A stretch of 60,915 bases of DNA, from NCBI GenBank assembly GCA_964645585.1, contig CAZYAN010000024.1, positions 1 to 60,915 on the forward strand. Direction: 5' to 3'. Below the pieces are notes generated by a model, which searched no databases, was not told the DNA's origin, and worked only from the letters and a program-made list of their open reading frames with translations. Below are positions 52,872 through 60,895 of this stretch, piece after piece (the first letter of the stretch is position 1; every line of letters begins with the position of its first letter). The DNA comes from DATGSL01 sp964645585. GTDB taxonomy: Bacteria > Verrucomicrobiota > Verrucomicrobiia > Opitutales > T3Sed10-336. The translations under genes were made by a program, and so were the position numbers.

Positions 52872-55373
52872 ATGAATAGACGCTTGGACATGAAGTTTCC
52901 CGCGATATCCCGACTGACGAACAACCTGTTTATGCGCGCCGCTGTCGCGGGAGTTTTTGTAATTGGATGCCAAGCCGCCGCCCAGTGGACAGAAGTGACG
53001 AACATTTCGTGGTCGGCGCCACCGGATAATTGGGAAGAAGTTTATGTCGGCCTGCCGCACGTGCGAGACGCCTTGTGGACCGGCGATCAATACATTGCCG
53101 TCGGCGACGCCGGAATGGTGGCGACTTCACCGGACGGCCGGATATGGACCGCCGCGTACGATGTCTCAGCCAACCTTGTTTCGGTGGCGTCCGGTGGCGG
53201 GAAGGTTGTCGCGGTTGGCGACGGCGGCCCGGCTTCGGGGGTAATTGTGCATACGAACGATGGCAGTGAGTGGACGGTTGCGGAAACCGGTGTGATACCG
53301 CCGTTGACCGGGGTCGTGTATGAAAACGGTCTATGGGTTGCCGCTGGGCAGAAGGCGCTTTTTACGTCAAGTGATGGTGAGAACTGGACCGATCGGTCGA
53401 CAGAATCGACCTCGGTCGCGGGCGGTGTCGCGTATGGCAACGGTGTGTTTGTAACGGTCGGTGCGTCTCGATCGGATACTTCGTCGGATGGTGTGAATTG
53501 GCAGCCGCACAATGTTACCGAATTCGGTTTAGACGTGCCTCACGCACTGCGTTATTTCGCGGGAAAATTTCTGGCGGCGACTCCATCGCGGGTGCTCACA
53601 TCAGCGGATGGCATTCATTGGGATGTCGTTATCGAGACATCCAGTCAGCCCAAGGTCAGCGACTTCGCCTATGCGCGGGGCCGGTTCCTGGCGCTCAGGA
53701 GTGAACGGAGTCAAGGACCGACGACCTTACTGCAGTCGATCGACGGTGTGACCTGGCGAGGCAGTGTCGTGTCTGCACTCCATCACGATGGTTTCGACAC
53801 GCTGGCGGGCAATGGTGATAATCTTGTGATTTTGCGCGGCGGCCGAGTTCAGTATTCCGATCTGCGGGCACCCGCGAGACGGGTGGAGACGGTGACGTTT
53901 GGAAATGACCGCTTCGTTGCGCTCGCGTCAGGCGGGCGAGCGCTCGTTTCATTCGATGGCGAGGCATGGATCGAGGGAATTCCGTCAGCCGCCGTCGATA
54001 CGCTCTGGGACGTCATTTATGCGGGCGGGCAGTTTGTGGCGGTCGGCAGCAACGGCACCATAACCACGTCCGAAGACGGCAAGTTGTGGACTCCGCGCGA
54101 TTCCGGGACCGACCGGTTTCTCCGATCGGCGGCGTATGGGAACGGCCGGTATGTTGTCGTGGGCGGGAATCGAACAATCCGGTATTCCGACGATTTGTTC
54201 ACTTGGAATCCCGCCGTGTTCCAAGATGGAATTTATACGCCGGAAACGGAGAAAGAATGGTCGCTGCAGGGCGTGACCTTTGGCGAAGGCGTATTCGTTG
54301 CAGTTGGACAGGATGGCGCGATTTATCGCTCGGAGGATGGAGCCGTTTGGCGTCCGGCGTCAGGCGATCGAGTAGACAGTCTCAATTCGGTTGCATATGG
54401 GAACGGGCGGTTCGTTACGGTCAGCATGGCAGGCCTTGTTCTGGTGTCTGCGGATGGGGAAACGTGGCTGAAGTATCCGATGGATGCGTCGATTTCCCTT
54501 TCCCGCGTGCGGTTTATTGACGGAACATTTGTCGCGACCGGCTGGGAAGGAGAGGTCGTTTATTCATCAGATGGGAAACACTGGACGATTGAGGAGACGG
54601 GGCACGAGCGGCAGTTCACCGATGTGGCTGCCGGGGCGGGGCGAATGGTGGCGGTCGGGGTTCCGGGCGCCCTCTATGGGTCGCCCGCTTTACCAGCGAT
54701 TCAACAGCAGCCGTCTGATTTGACTGTTGCAGTCGGAGAATCCTTTTCGTTCGAAGTAACGGCATCTTCTTCCGCCATTCTGACTTATCAGTGGCACCGC
54801 GATGGGGTGCCGATTCCGGGCGCTGCCGCGCCGTTCTATCAGCCGGCATCGGGTGCGCAATTGGCGAATGAAGGAATCTACACCGTTTCCATTGACGACG
54901 GGGTTAGGACTATTTGGTCGATGCCGGCGGAACTCACGGTTGAGGGCGATTATCTCGATTGGCTGGCGGAGAGTTCCTATACGACCGAGGAACTGGAGAA
55001 CCCGGAGATTTCCGACCCGCTGTCCGATCCCGGCGGCTTCGGCGTCTCGAACCTTTTTCGCTACGCGTTTTCTTTGGATACTCATTCGCCGGAACGGCAA
55101 AACCTGCCGAAGGTCGAGGTGCGGCCGGCGTGGCTTTATGGTGAAGCTGGCGACCGGCTCGTCTTCAACCTGCCGCGCCTGCGGGATAAATCGGAATTGG
55201 ATCTCCTCATCGAGCAGTCGTCAGACCTGACGGACTGGACGGCGCTGCCGCTGACGGAATTTGATATAATCCACGAGGACGATCGCAGTCTACTGCTTTT
55301 GGATGATTCAGGATTTCCCTCGGAAGCGCCGTCAGCCTTTTATCGCGTCCGGGCCGAACCGGCGGAGCCGTGA
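52872..55373 (+). CDS. Exported 12-repeat propeller protein with Ig-like and C-terminal modules
   Basis: The start is the ATG at 52872. After a signal segment (AAVAGVFVIGCQAAAQWTEV) there are twelve repeats of about 40-60 residues of the form G-x-F-V-x-V-G, S-x-D-G-x-x-W, for example SPDGRIW, SSDGENW, SEDGKLW and SADGETW. An Ig-like domain (about 615-700, QQQPSDLTVAVGESFSFEVT, LANEGIYTVS) and a C-terminal module (YTTEELENPEISDPLSDPGG) end the 833-residue protein. No catalytic motif is visible; it could bind glycans or surfaces. Confidence 0.85.
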   Translation: MNRRLDMKFPAISRLTNNLFMRAAVAGVFVIGCQAAAQWTEVTNISWSAPPDNWEEVYVGLPHVRDALWTGDQYIAVGDAGMVATSPDGRIWTAAYDVSANLVSVASGGGKVVAVGDGGPASGVIVHTNDGSEWTVAETGVIPPLTGVVYENGLWVAAGQKALFTSSDGENWTDRSTESTSVAGGVAYGNGVFVTVGASRSDTSSDGVNWQPHNVTEFGLDVPHALRYFAGKFLAATPSRVLTSADGIHWDVVIETSSQPKVSDFAYARGRFLALRSERSQGPTTLLQSIDGVTWRGSVVSALHHDGFDTLAGNGDNLVILRGGRVQYSDLRAPARRVETVTFGNDRFVALASGGRALVSFDGEAWIEGIPSAAVDTLWDVIYAGGQFVAVGSNGTITTSEDGKLWTPRDSGTDRFLRSAAYGNGRYVVVGGNRTIRYSDDLFTWNPAVFQDGIYTPETEKEWSLQGVTFGEGVFVAVGQDGAIYRSEDGAVWRPASGDRVDSLNSVAYGNGRFVTVSMAGLVLVSADGETWLKYPMDASISLSRVRFIDGTFVATGWEGEVVYSSDGKHWTIEETGHERQFTDVAAGAGRMVAVGVPGALYGSPALPAIQQQPSDLTVAVGESFSFEVTASSSAILTYQWHRDGVPIPGAAAPFYQPASGAQLANEGIYTVSIDDGVRTIWSMPAELTVEGDYLDWLAESSYTTEELENPEISDPLSDPGGFGVSNLFRYAFSLDTHSPERQNLPKVEVRPAWLYGEAGDRLVFNLPRLRDKSELDLLIEQSSDLTDWTALPLTEFDIIHEDDRSLLLLDDSGFPSEAPSAFYRVRAEPAEP

Positions 55374-55796
55374 GAGCGCTGGGCGGCACGGAGTCAGTCC
55401 TTGGTACGGGGTCAAGTAACATGACATGGAAAAGCCCGTTGAACGACAGTGCGATCGAGCATCGGATAATTCCGATGTATGAAACCAATGGCGTCGAAGG
55501 CATTTCGTCCCGGATTGCACCAGGGGGCGAAGGAACTCAACTTCGGAGAGTTGAGCTACGGACGGCTTCTATGTACGAAGTAAACGCGGTTGCACGCACG
55601 TAGCGTAAGCCTCCGAGCTTGCGGGCTGCTTCCATGAGAACCGGTGGCAATTTCGCTCATTCTTCATCCGCTCACACGAGCTTCAGTTAATAGAAGTCGA
55701 GGCCCGCCCCTTCCGGTCCTTCGGTTTTCAGGGTTCTGGAACGCGCACGCTAAAAAGGACGCTCCTGTCGGACCGGCCCGCGCTGCCCGAATCCTA
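55374..55796. repeat. Spacer with 63-base dispersed repeat, copy 2 (55592-55654)
   Basis: This spacer of 423 bases has no convincing gene. It holds the second copy of the 63-base repeat, starting GCACGCACGTAGCGTAAGCC. The copy lies between a propeller gene and a minus-strand nucleotidyltransferase-like gene, which converge here. Confidence 0.7.
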
Positions 55797-56312
55797 TCAT
55801 TGGTCCGGGAGATGCTCCAAATCGTCGAGATCTTTGTGTCGTCCCGCGGCTTTCTTTGCCTGCTTGAGGTGGTTCAGATGCAGTAACCGCAGAGGTGCGC
55901 CGTCCACGCGGACCATCTCCGCCATTCCGAACGCGGCCTCAAATTCGAGTCCTTTCACGTGTGTGAGAATGTCGATCGCAACTGGCGGACGTCCAAACGT
56001 GAACACGTCCCGCTGTTCCGGTGCGAGGAAATCCTTTTCACTGATGGCATCAGTCGGCAAACCAAAGGTCGCGAATGCTTGTCGCAGGCGACGGTAGTTT
56101 GCCGCCGTCGGCCGCACCCAGAGATTCAAATCCCCAGTTGTTCGAAGGTAGCCATGCAAGACGACGGCATAACCTCCGACGAGGATCGACTCGACGCGAC
56201 TGGCGTGAATGGATTGCAGGAAATCGACGAAATCGGGATTCAGCAGGTTTGGTTCCAGTTCTTTCACGTCGATTTGCGCTTTCGGACGACGGACTTGTCC
56301 ATCTTTGGCCAC
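55797..56312 (-). CDS. DUF6036-like nucleotidyltransferase-fold protein
   Basis: This 171-residue protein has the polymerase-beta nucleotidyltransferase core: ESILVGGYAVVLHGYLRTTG followed by DLNLWVRPTAAN, with the GG motif and D-x-D replaced by D-L-N. A later FGRPPVAIDILTHVKGLEFE gives the third strand Asp. HLNHLKQAKKAAGRHKDLDD is the C-terminal helix of this family, related to AbiEii/MNT-type proteins. No partner gene adjoins. The family is clear; activity is doubtful because of the Asn. Confidence 0.82.
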   Translation of the reverse strand: MAKDGQVRRPKAQIDVKELEPNLLNPDFVDFLQSIHASRVESILVGGYAVVLHGYLRTTGDLNLWVRPTAANYRRLRQAFATFGLPTDAISEKDFLAPEQRDVFTFGRPPVAIDILTHVKGLEFEAAFGMAEMVRVDGAPLRLLHLNHLKQAKKAAGRHKDLDDLEHLPDQ

Positions 56313-56844
56313 TCGCTTCCTAGAAACCCGAAATTCACCTGCATGAGGTAACGGAAGATTTCGCCCCGCTCACGCCACGATTTTTCGGCATAGGCGTCCT
56401 GATGATTCGCTGCCGAGGCAAGGCTCTGTCGGGTGAAAGCCGATTTATCAAGGCGCATGAAACGAGGTTCATTCGAGGATTTGAAATGTCAATTACAGAG
56501 GGAGACGATGGGGCATCGGAACATCTCGATTTTTCCGAAATCGAACGGGCGGGGGGAGGGCGATGGATGATTCGCTTTCTTTGCATCTTCATCCATCACC
56601 TGACGATTATGGCGGCCCTTCAGGCCTCGGTGTTGTTTTTTGTCCAGGACCGAGGGCGCTGCCCTGGGCTGAGGTATGACGCGCCGTTGGCGCTGGGGAA
56701 CCGGACGCTGGCGCTCTCAGCTGACGACGACGAGGAGCTGGGTTTTTCCGTTTTCGATGGTTTCGGCGATGACCGGGTCCCCAGTGATGAAAACGGATTC
56801 AAAAAAATAGAAAGTTTTTTGTTGCCTCACTGTCATAGGCGACT
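56313..56844. repeat. Spacer with GCCCTTCAGGCC and CCGAGGGC hairpin blocks (56615-56673)
   Basis: This spacer has no strong gene. GCCCTTCAGGCCT is at 56615-56627 and CCGAGGGCGCTGCCCTGGGC then TGAG at 56650-56673. These are the blocks seen at 15597-15640, here in the opposite order. Next to it, at 56717-56830 on the minus strand, is a possible 37-residue ORF. Confidence 0.6.
56717..56830 (-). CDS. Possible 37-residue peptide divergent from the GntR gene
   Basis: A GTG at 56830 opens a frame that reads RQQKTFYFFESVFITGDPVI and AETIENGKTQLLVVVS before a stop at 56717. Its composition is protein-like and the GTG abuts the GntR operator, so it could be a small divergent gene under the same control. 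There is no ribosome site, and it could also be a fragment carried by the adjoining repeat. Low confidence. Confidence 0.3.
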   Translation of the reverse strand: MRQQKTFYFFESVFITGDPVIAETIENGKTQLLVVVS

Positions 56845-56850
56845 ATGACA
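56831..56850. promoter_or_regulatory. Perfect palindromic operator at the GntR gene
   Basis: TGTCATAGGCGACTATGACA is a perfect eight-base inverted repeat with a four-base centre (TGTCATAG-N4-CTATGACA). A TTGTTG -35-like sequence lies at 56819-56824. The palindrome covers the expected -10 (CTATGA, 56843-56848) and the ATG at 56845, so the coding start is more likely the ATG at 56857. The site suits autoregulation by the GntR/YtrA-type protein encoded next. Confidence 0.7.
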
Positions 56851-56856
56851 GTAATC

Positions 56857-57270
56857 ATGCTTGTTCGGGTGGATTATAAATCGGGGAAGCCGGTTTATTT
56901 GCAGGTGGTGGATCAGATTCGGTTCGCGGTGGCCTCGGGGGAGATCGGAGCGGGGGAGGCGTTGCCGGGTATTCGGGGGCTGGCGGAGGAGTTGCGTGTA
57001 AACCGGAATACGATCGCGAAGGCCTACGCAGAATTGGAGGGGCAGGGGGTGATTGAGAGCCTGCCCGGGAAGGGGTGTTTTGTGCGAAAAGCGGGATCGC
57101 GTTTTACCGAGAAGGCAAAGGAGGAACTGCTGGCGAGGGAGATCGATGCCGCAGTGGTCATGGCGCGTCAGTTGCAGGTGGACGAGGAGACTTTTTTGCG
57201 GCTGGCGCGAGAGCGTTTGGCATATTTTTTCGCCGGGAAGCTCGGCGGCCGGAACGACGGACAACGGTGA
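56857..57270 (+). CDS. GntR family regulator, YtrA type
   Basis: The 137-residue protein (141 from the alternative ATG at 56845, which lies inside the operator) begins with the GntR winged helix: PVYLQVVDQIRFAVASGEIG, LPGIRGLAEELRVNRNTIAK and AYAELEGQGVIESLPGKGCF. The short helical C-terminus (about 50 residues) is the YtrA type, which regulates adjacent ABC transporter genes. It is the first gene of a three-gene operon with an ABC ATPase and a permease. The inducing signal is unknown; YtrA relatives respond to cell-wall stress. Confidence 0.9.
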   Translation: MLVRVDYKSGKPVYLQVVDQIRFAVASGEIGAGEALPGIRGLAEELRVNRNTIAKAYAELEGQGVIESLPGKGCFVRKAGSRFTEKAKEELLAREIDAAVVMARQLQVDEETFLRLARERLAYFFAGKLGGRNDGQR

Positions 57271-57288
57271 AAACGGAGGGCTGTATTT

Positions 57289-58206
57289 ATGGAGACGTTG
57301 GATAGGAAAGAACCAGTGATCAAGATTCGGGAGCTGTCGCGTCGGTATGGAAAACTCGAGGCGGTGAATCAGCTTAATCTGACCGTTCGTCGCGGGCAAT
57401 GTTACGGCTTTTTCGGGCGCAATGGCGCCGGAAAGACGACGTCGATCAAATGCTTGCTGAATCTGCTTCGTCCAGATAGCGGGACGGTCCGGGTGTTCGG
57501 GAGAGAGCCTCGACGGGAGGAGGTCGCGGTGAAGGAGCTGTTGAGTTATGTGCCGGACGCGGTGGCGTTTTATCCATGGATGACGGTGCGGGATGTGTTA
57601 GCGTATTTCGCATCATTTCGGAAGCATTGGAATCAGGAGATCGAGAGGGATTTGCTCGAACGGTTCGGGTTGCCGGAGAATCAGAAGGCCTCGGTGATGT
57701 CGAAGGGGCAGAAAACGCAGCTGGCGCTGATTTCGGCGGTTTGTCCGGAGCCGCCGCTGCTGGTGCTGGATGAGCCGACGTCAGGACTGGATCCGATCGT
57801 GCGGCGGGAGTTTATCGAAACGGTAATCGGTGCTTATCAGGCGACGGATCCGGAGAACCGGACGGTATTTGTATCCACACACTTGATATCGGAATTCGAG
57901 GGAGTGATCGACGAGTTCACGATCATCGACGGCGGCCGGGAATTGCTGACGATGGAGGCGGATGAGGCGCGCTCGCGGTTTCGGAAGTTTCGAGCGCGAT
58001 TTTCGGCGCCGGTGGGGGAGATCGCTTTGGCGGGGGCGTTGCGGATTCGGCGGGACGGCCGGAATGTCGAGGTGTTGGCGAATGGGAGCAGCGACAGGAT
58101 TGAGGCGGAATTGCGGGCAATGGGGCCGGAGGATTTGCGGGCGGAGTCACTTTCGCTCGAGGAGATTTTCGTGGCGGCGCAGACGGTTAAGGAGGAGGTG
58201 TCATGA
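57289..58206 (+). CDS. ABC transporter ATP-binding protein (YtrB-like)
   Basis: The 305-residue protein has a GGAGGG ribosome site eight bases before the ATG. Walker A GRNGAGKTTSIKCLL is at about residue 43; the signature is unusual, SVMSKGQKTQLALISAV; Walker B is LLVLDEPTSGLDP; the H-loop is in VFVSTHLISEFEG. A C-terminal extension of about 80 residues follows the ATPase core. It energises the fused permease that overlaps its stop by four bases (ATGA). Confidence 0.92.
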   Translation: METLDRKEPVIKIRELSRRYGKLEAVNQLNLTVRRGQCYGFFGRNGAGKTTSIKCLLNLLRPDSGTVRVFGREPRREEVAVKELLSYVPDAVAFYPWMTVRDVLAYFASFRKHWNQEIERDLLERFGLPENQKASVMSKGQKTQLALISAVCPEPPLLVLDEPTSGLDPIVRREFIETVIGAYQATDPENRTVFVSTHLISEFEGVIDEFTIIDGGRELLTMEADEARSRFRKFRARFSAPVGEIALAGALRIRRDGRNVEVLANGSSDRIEAELRAMGPEDLRAESLSLEEIFVAAQTVKEEVS

Positions 58207-60659
58207 ACGCCGGATTGCGAAAGGAGATCCGGTTACTGCTTCCGGCTTGGGGAGTCGCAATGGCCTTGGCCGCCGTGCCGTTTCAGTGGTTGCCGCGTCC
58301 GGCGACTCCGATCGATATCGATTTCGGGTGGGGAAACGGGATCGCGTTTGCGCTCGGAATTCTGCTGCTGGCGGTTTCGGTTTTCGGGCGGGAGATCGCG
58401 GGGGGAATGTGGAAAACGATCTTGAGCCAACCGGTTTCGCGGAAGGTAATCTGGAAGCGGAAGCTGGCCGTTTTCGCTGCGGGCGCGGTTCTGGTTTGGC
58501 TGGTTTTCTGGTTGAGTTCCGGGATGGGAGAAAGGTTTTCTTGGAGACTCGGCACGGCGAGTTTAGCCGTCGCGGCTGCGATTGGCGGAACGGGTTTCGT
58601 GACAACTCTTTTATTTCGGCAGGCGCTGCCGGCGTTCGCCTTTTCGCTGCTGCTGCCATCGCTGCTTGTCCCGGTTTTAGGGCCGATGGCGGATAAGGGA
58701 TTTCCAAGCTGGATTTTCGGGGCGGCGGTCTTGGCAGTCGGCGGTTACGCGATCGCCGCGTTTCGATGGAGTTTCGGGTTGTTGGCGACCGCAGAGGATT
58801 TGGGGCCGTGGCTGGGGGATTTGACGGTATCGGCACCGTGGCGGAGGGAGCGGCGCGGGAGAGAGCACGTCGCGGGAACTATCGTGACCGGACGGCCGGT
58901 GCGAAGTTTGCTGGCTAAGGAATGGCGGCTGCAACGGGTGAATCTGGTTTGCGGCGTGACAGTGCTTTTGCTTGCGCTCGTGGTAGAAGTTATTCTGAGC
59001 GATGCGGAACGGAGCGAGACAGGGGATGGGTTCCGAACGATGTACAGTTTGCTGATTCTGCTTCTGCCGCTGCTGGCGGGCGCCGTAGCGATCGCGGAGG
59101 AAAGGAGACTGGGGTTGCTGACGGGGATGCGATTGCTCCCGGTGTCGACGGCTCGGCAGCTTTGTATCAAACTTGTCGTGACATTCGGCGTGGCGCTGTC
59201 ACTGGGCGTTTTGCTCCCAGCGCTGGTATCTGGGGCTGCGGCGTCGCTGGGCGGAATCACTGCGGAAGGAGGAGGAATGGAGCCGGCCGTCCTGGCTCAG
59301 CTTGTGGGAGTGCGGCTGCTTTTCTTGGACAGCCGGATCGGGATTCTCGCAGCGTATGCGCTGACCGCGACGGCGGTTTCGCTTTTCGCCTCGTCGATTA
59401 CGCGAAGTATGCTCGGAGCGCTGGTTCTGGCGGTGGTCTTATTGGGCGGAGGCGGGATGACGATCATTATCGTTCAGGAGCTTTGGGCGGGCGGAAGTCT
59501 ATGGACCTGGGTTTGTATGGTGACGGGAGTTTTGGTTTGTGCAGGATTGGCGTGCGGAAATTTTCGGGCGGAGATTGTGGACCGGAGGATTTTTGGGCGG
59601 AATTTCGCGGTGATTGTTGCGGGAGGGGCGCTGGCGACTGGACTGACCGCCGCGACGTTTTACCGAACCTGGGAATTATTTCTGGCGGATCCGACGGCGG
59701 CGATCGATGCGGCTGAGCCGTTGCTGAAGGACGGGGCGGATATTTATCAAATGCCGGGGTCGTCGCGGTGGCTGGTGCATTTGCCGGATGGACGGCTTTG
59801 GGCTGGAAACGGCGCGCGTGAGGGGGCGCAGGGGGTTTCGTTTCCGGAAGATGGCGAGTTTTTGGAAACACGAAATTGGGCGAAGATCGGCGGGAGCAGC
59901 GACGAGATTTGCGGGATCCGGCAAGACGGGAGCTTGTGGCGGATTTTCGGCAGGCGAAACGGATTCGTGATGGAGCCCTTGGCGGACGGGGAATGGATCG
60001 ATCTGGCGGGCGGGCGGTATCATTTGCTTGCTATTCGAAAAGACGGGACGCTCTGGGGGTGGGGATGGAACTGGGCGTTTCGATTGGAACAAGGGGGCAC
60101 GACGTCTTATGTCGGAGAACCTGAGCGCGTGGGAGAGGATGCGGATTGGGCACGAATACTTGCTAGCCGCCGCACGTCCTTAGGGACTAAAAAGGATGGA
60201 AGTGCTTGGGTGCGGTATGGCAAAGGTTGGAGTGAATTCAGGCGTTTTCCATCTGTGGGAAGCGGATTTAGAAATGTCGCGGGAAGGTTTGAAAGCACTT
60301 TGGGAGTAGGCAGCGATGGGACTTTGTGGCATTGGTGGCATTGGCGTGCGCAGGCGCTTCATCCAAAGCGGCTGGGAGATCGAAGCGACTGGAAAGCCGC
60401 CGTTCCTTCATGGGGTGGGATTGTTGCGCTCGATCAATCGGGGAATTTGTGGACATCGCGAAGGCGGGTTGAAAATCCCACTAAACGACTGAGCGGAGAA
60501 TCTGGATGGGTCGCGATTCTGACGAATGATGACGGGATCTACGCGTTGGCGCGGGACGGGAGTTTTTGGGTCTTCGAGCGGCCGGAGCGAGTGAGCGACG
60601 GAGAATATTCCAGTTTGCTGGCACCGTCACGGTGGGCACGGCGGGTCGCGGTCGAGTGA
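58203..60659 (+). CDS. ABC-2 permease fused to a seven-repeat RCC1-like propeller
   Basis: This 818-residue protein has about twelve hydrophobic segments in residues 1-495 (GLRKEIRLLLPAWGVAMAL at the start, then ILLLAVSVFGREIAGGMWKT), in two ABC-2-like halves. From about 505 to the end come seven repeats with a D-G-x-x-W core: LPDGRLWAG, RQDGSLWRI, RKDGTLWGW, KKDGSAWVR, GSDGTLWHW, DQSGNLWTS, ARDGSFWVF. Seven units is the RCC1 propeller number. The last membrane helix ends just before, so the propeller probably faces the periplasm. The substrate is unknown. A fusion of these two families is unusual in my experience. Confidence 0.88.
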   Translation: MNAGLRKEIRLLLPAWGVAMALAAVPFQWLPRPATPIDIDFGWGNGIAFALGILLLAVSVFGREIAGGMWKTILSQPVSRKVIWKRKLAVFAAGAVLVWLVFWLSSGMGERFSWRLGTASLAVAAAIGGTGFVTTLLFRQALPAFAFSLLLPSLLVPVLGPMADKGFPSWIFGAAVLAVGGYAIAAFRWSFGLLATAEDLGPWLGDLTVSAPWRRERRGREHVAGTIVTGRPVRSLLAKEWRLQRVNLVCGVTVLLLALVVEVILSDAERSETGDGFRTMYSLLILLLPLLAGAVAIAEERRLGLLTGMRLLPVSTARQLCIKLVVTFGVALSLGVLLPALVSGAAASLGGITAEGGGMEPAVLAQLVGVRLLFLDSRIGILAAYALTATAVSLFASSITRSMLGALVLAVVLLGGGGMTIIIVQELWAGGSLWTWVCMVTGVLVCAGLACGNFRAEIVDRRIFGRNFAVIVAGGALATGLTAATFYRTWELFLADPTAAIDAAEPLLKDGADIYQMPGSSRWLVHLPDGRLWAGNGAREGAQGVSFPEDGEFLETRNWAKIGGSSDEICGIRQDGSLWRIFGRRNGFVMEPLADGEWIDLAGGRYHLLAIRKDGTLWGWGWNWAFRLEQGGTTSYVGEPERVGEDADWARILASRRTSLGTKKDGSAWVRYGKGWSEFRRFPSVGSGFRNVAGRFESTLGVGSDGTLWHWWHWRAQALHPKRLGDRSDWKAAVPSWGGIVALDQSGNLWTSRRRVENPTKRLSGESGWVAILTNDDGIYALARDGSFWVFERPERVSDGEYSSLLAPSRWARRVAVE

Positions 60660-60689
60660 AGTTGAGTGATTGCCCTCCGCCTGCGGCGG

Positions 60690-60863
60690 TCACTGGGGTG
60701 TTGAAACCAGCTTGCCGACACCCGGCGTGCCGTCGACTGCGCCTTTCAGTGTGGCGGGATAGCTGAAGATCTTTTGGGTGCTGTCGATGGTTTCGAGGAT
60801 GTTCGATGTTGGGTTGCTATTCACATGGAGGAGGATCTGGTGCAGATTTCGATGGAATTGCAT
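60690..60863 (-). CDS. Possible 57-residue ORF at the right edge
   Basis: A minus-strand ATG at 60863 opens a frame that reads MQFHRNLHQILLHVNSNPTS, KIFSYPATLKGAVDGTPGVG and KLVSTPQ before a stop at 60690. The composition is fairly protein-like, but there is no ribosome site and no recognisable family. It may be a small gene or a remnant. Confidence 0.3.
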   Translation of the reverse strand: MQFHRNLHQILLHVNSNPTSNILETIDSTQKIFSYPATLKGAVDGTPGVGKLVSTPQ

Positions 60864-60889
60864 TTTCAGGAAAAAATCTGAAAAGGCGG

Positions 60890-60895
60890 TTGACA
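60890..60895 (+). promoter_or_regulatory. TTGACA -35 box at the window edge
   Basis: A perfect TTGACA stands 20 bases from the right edge. With a 17-base spacer the -10 would start at 60913, at the edge, so the gene it drives lies beyond the window. The call rests on the -35 alone. Confidence 0.25.

Noticed and set aside
56402..56848. 148-codon plus-strand frame before the GntR gene
   Set aside because: It runs through the dispersed hairpin blocks and into the operator, has no motif and reads as non-coding.
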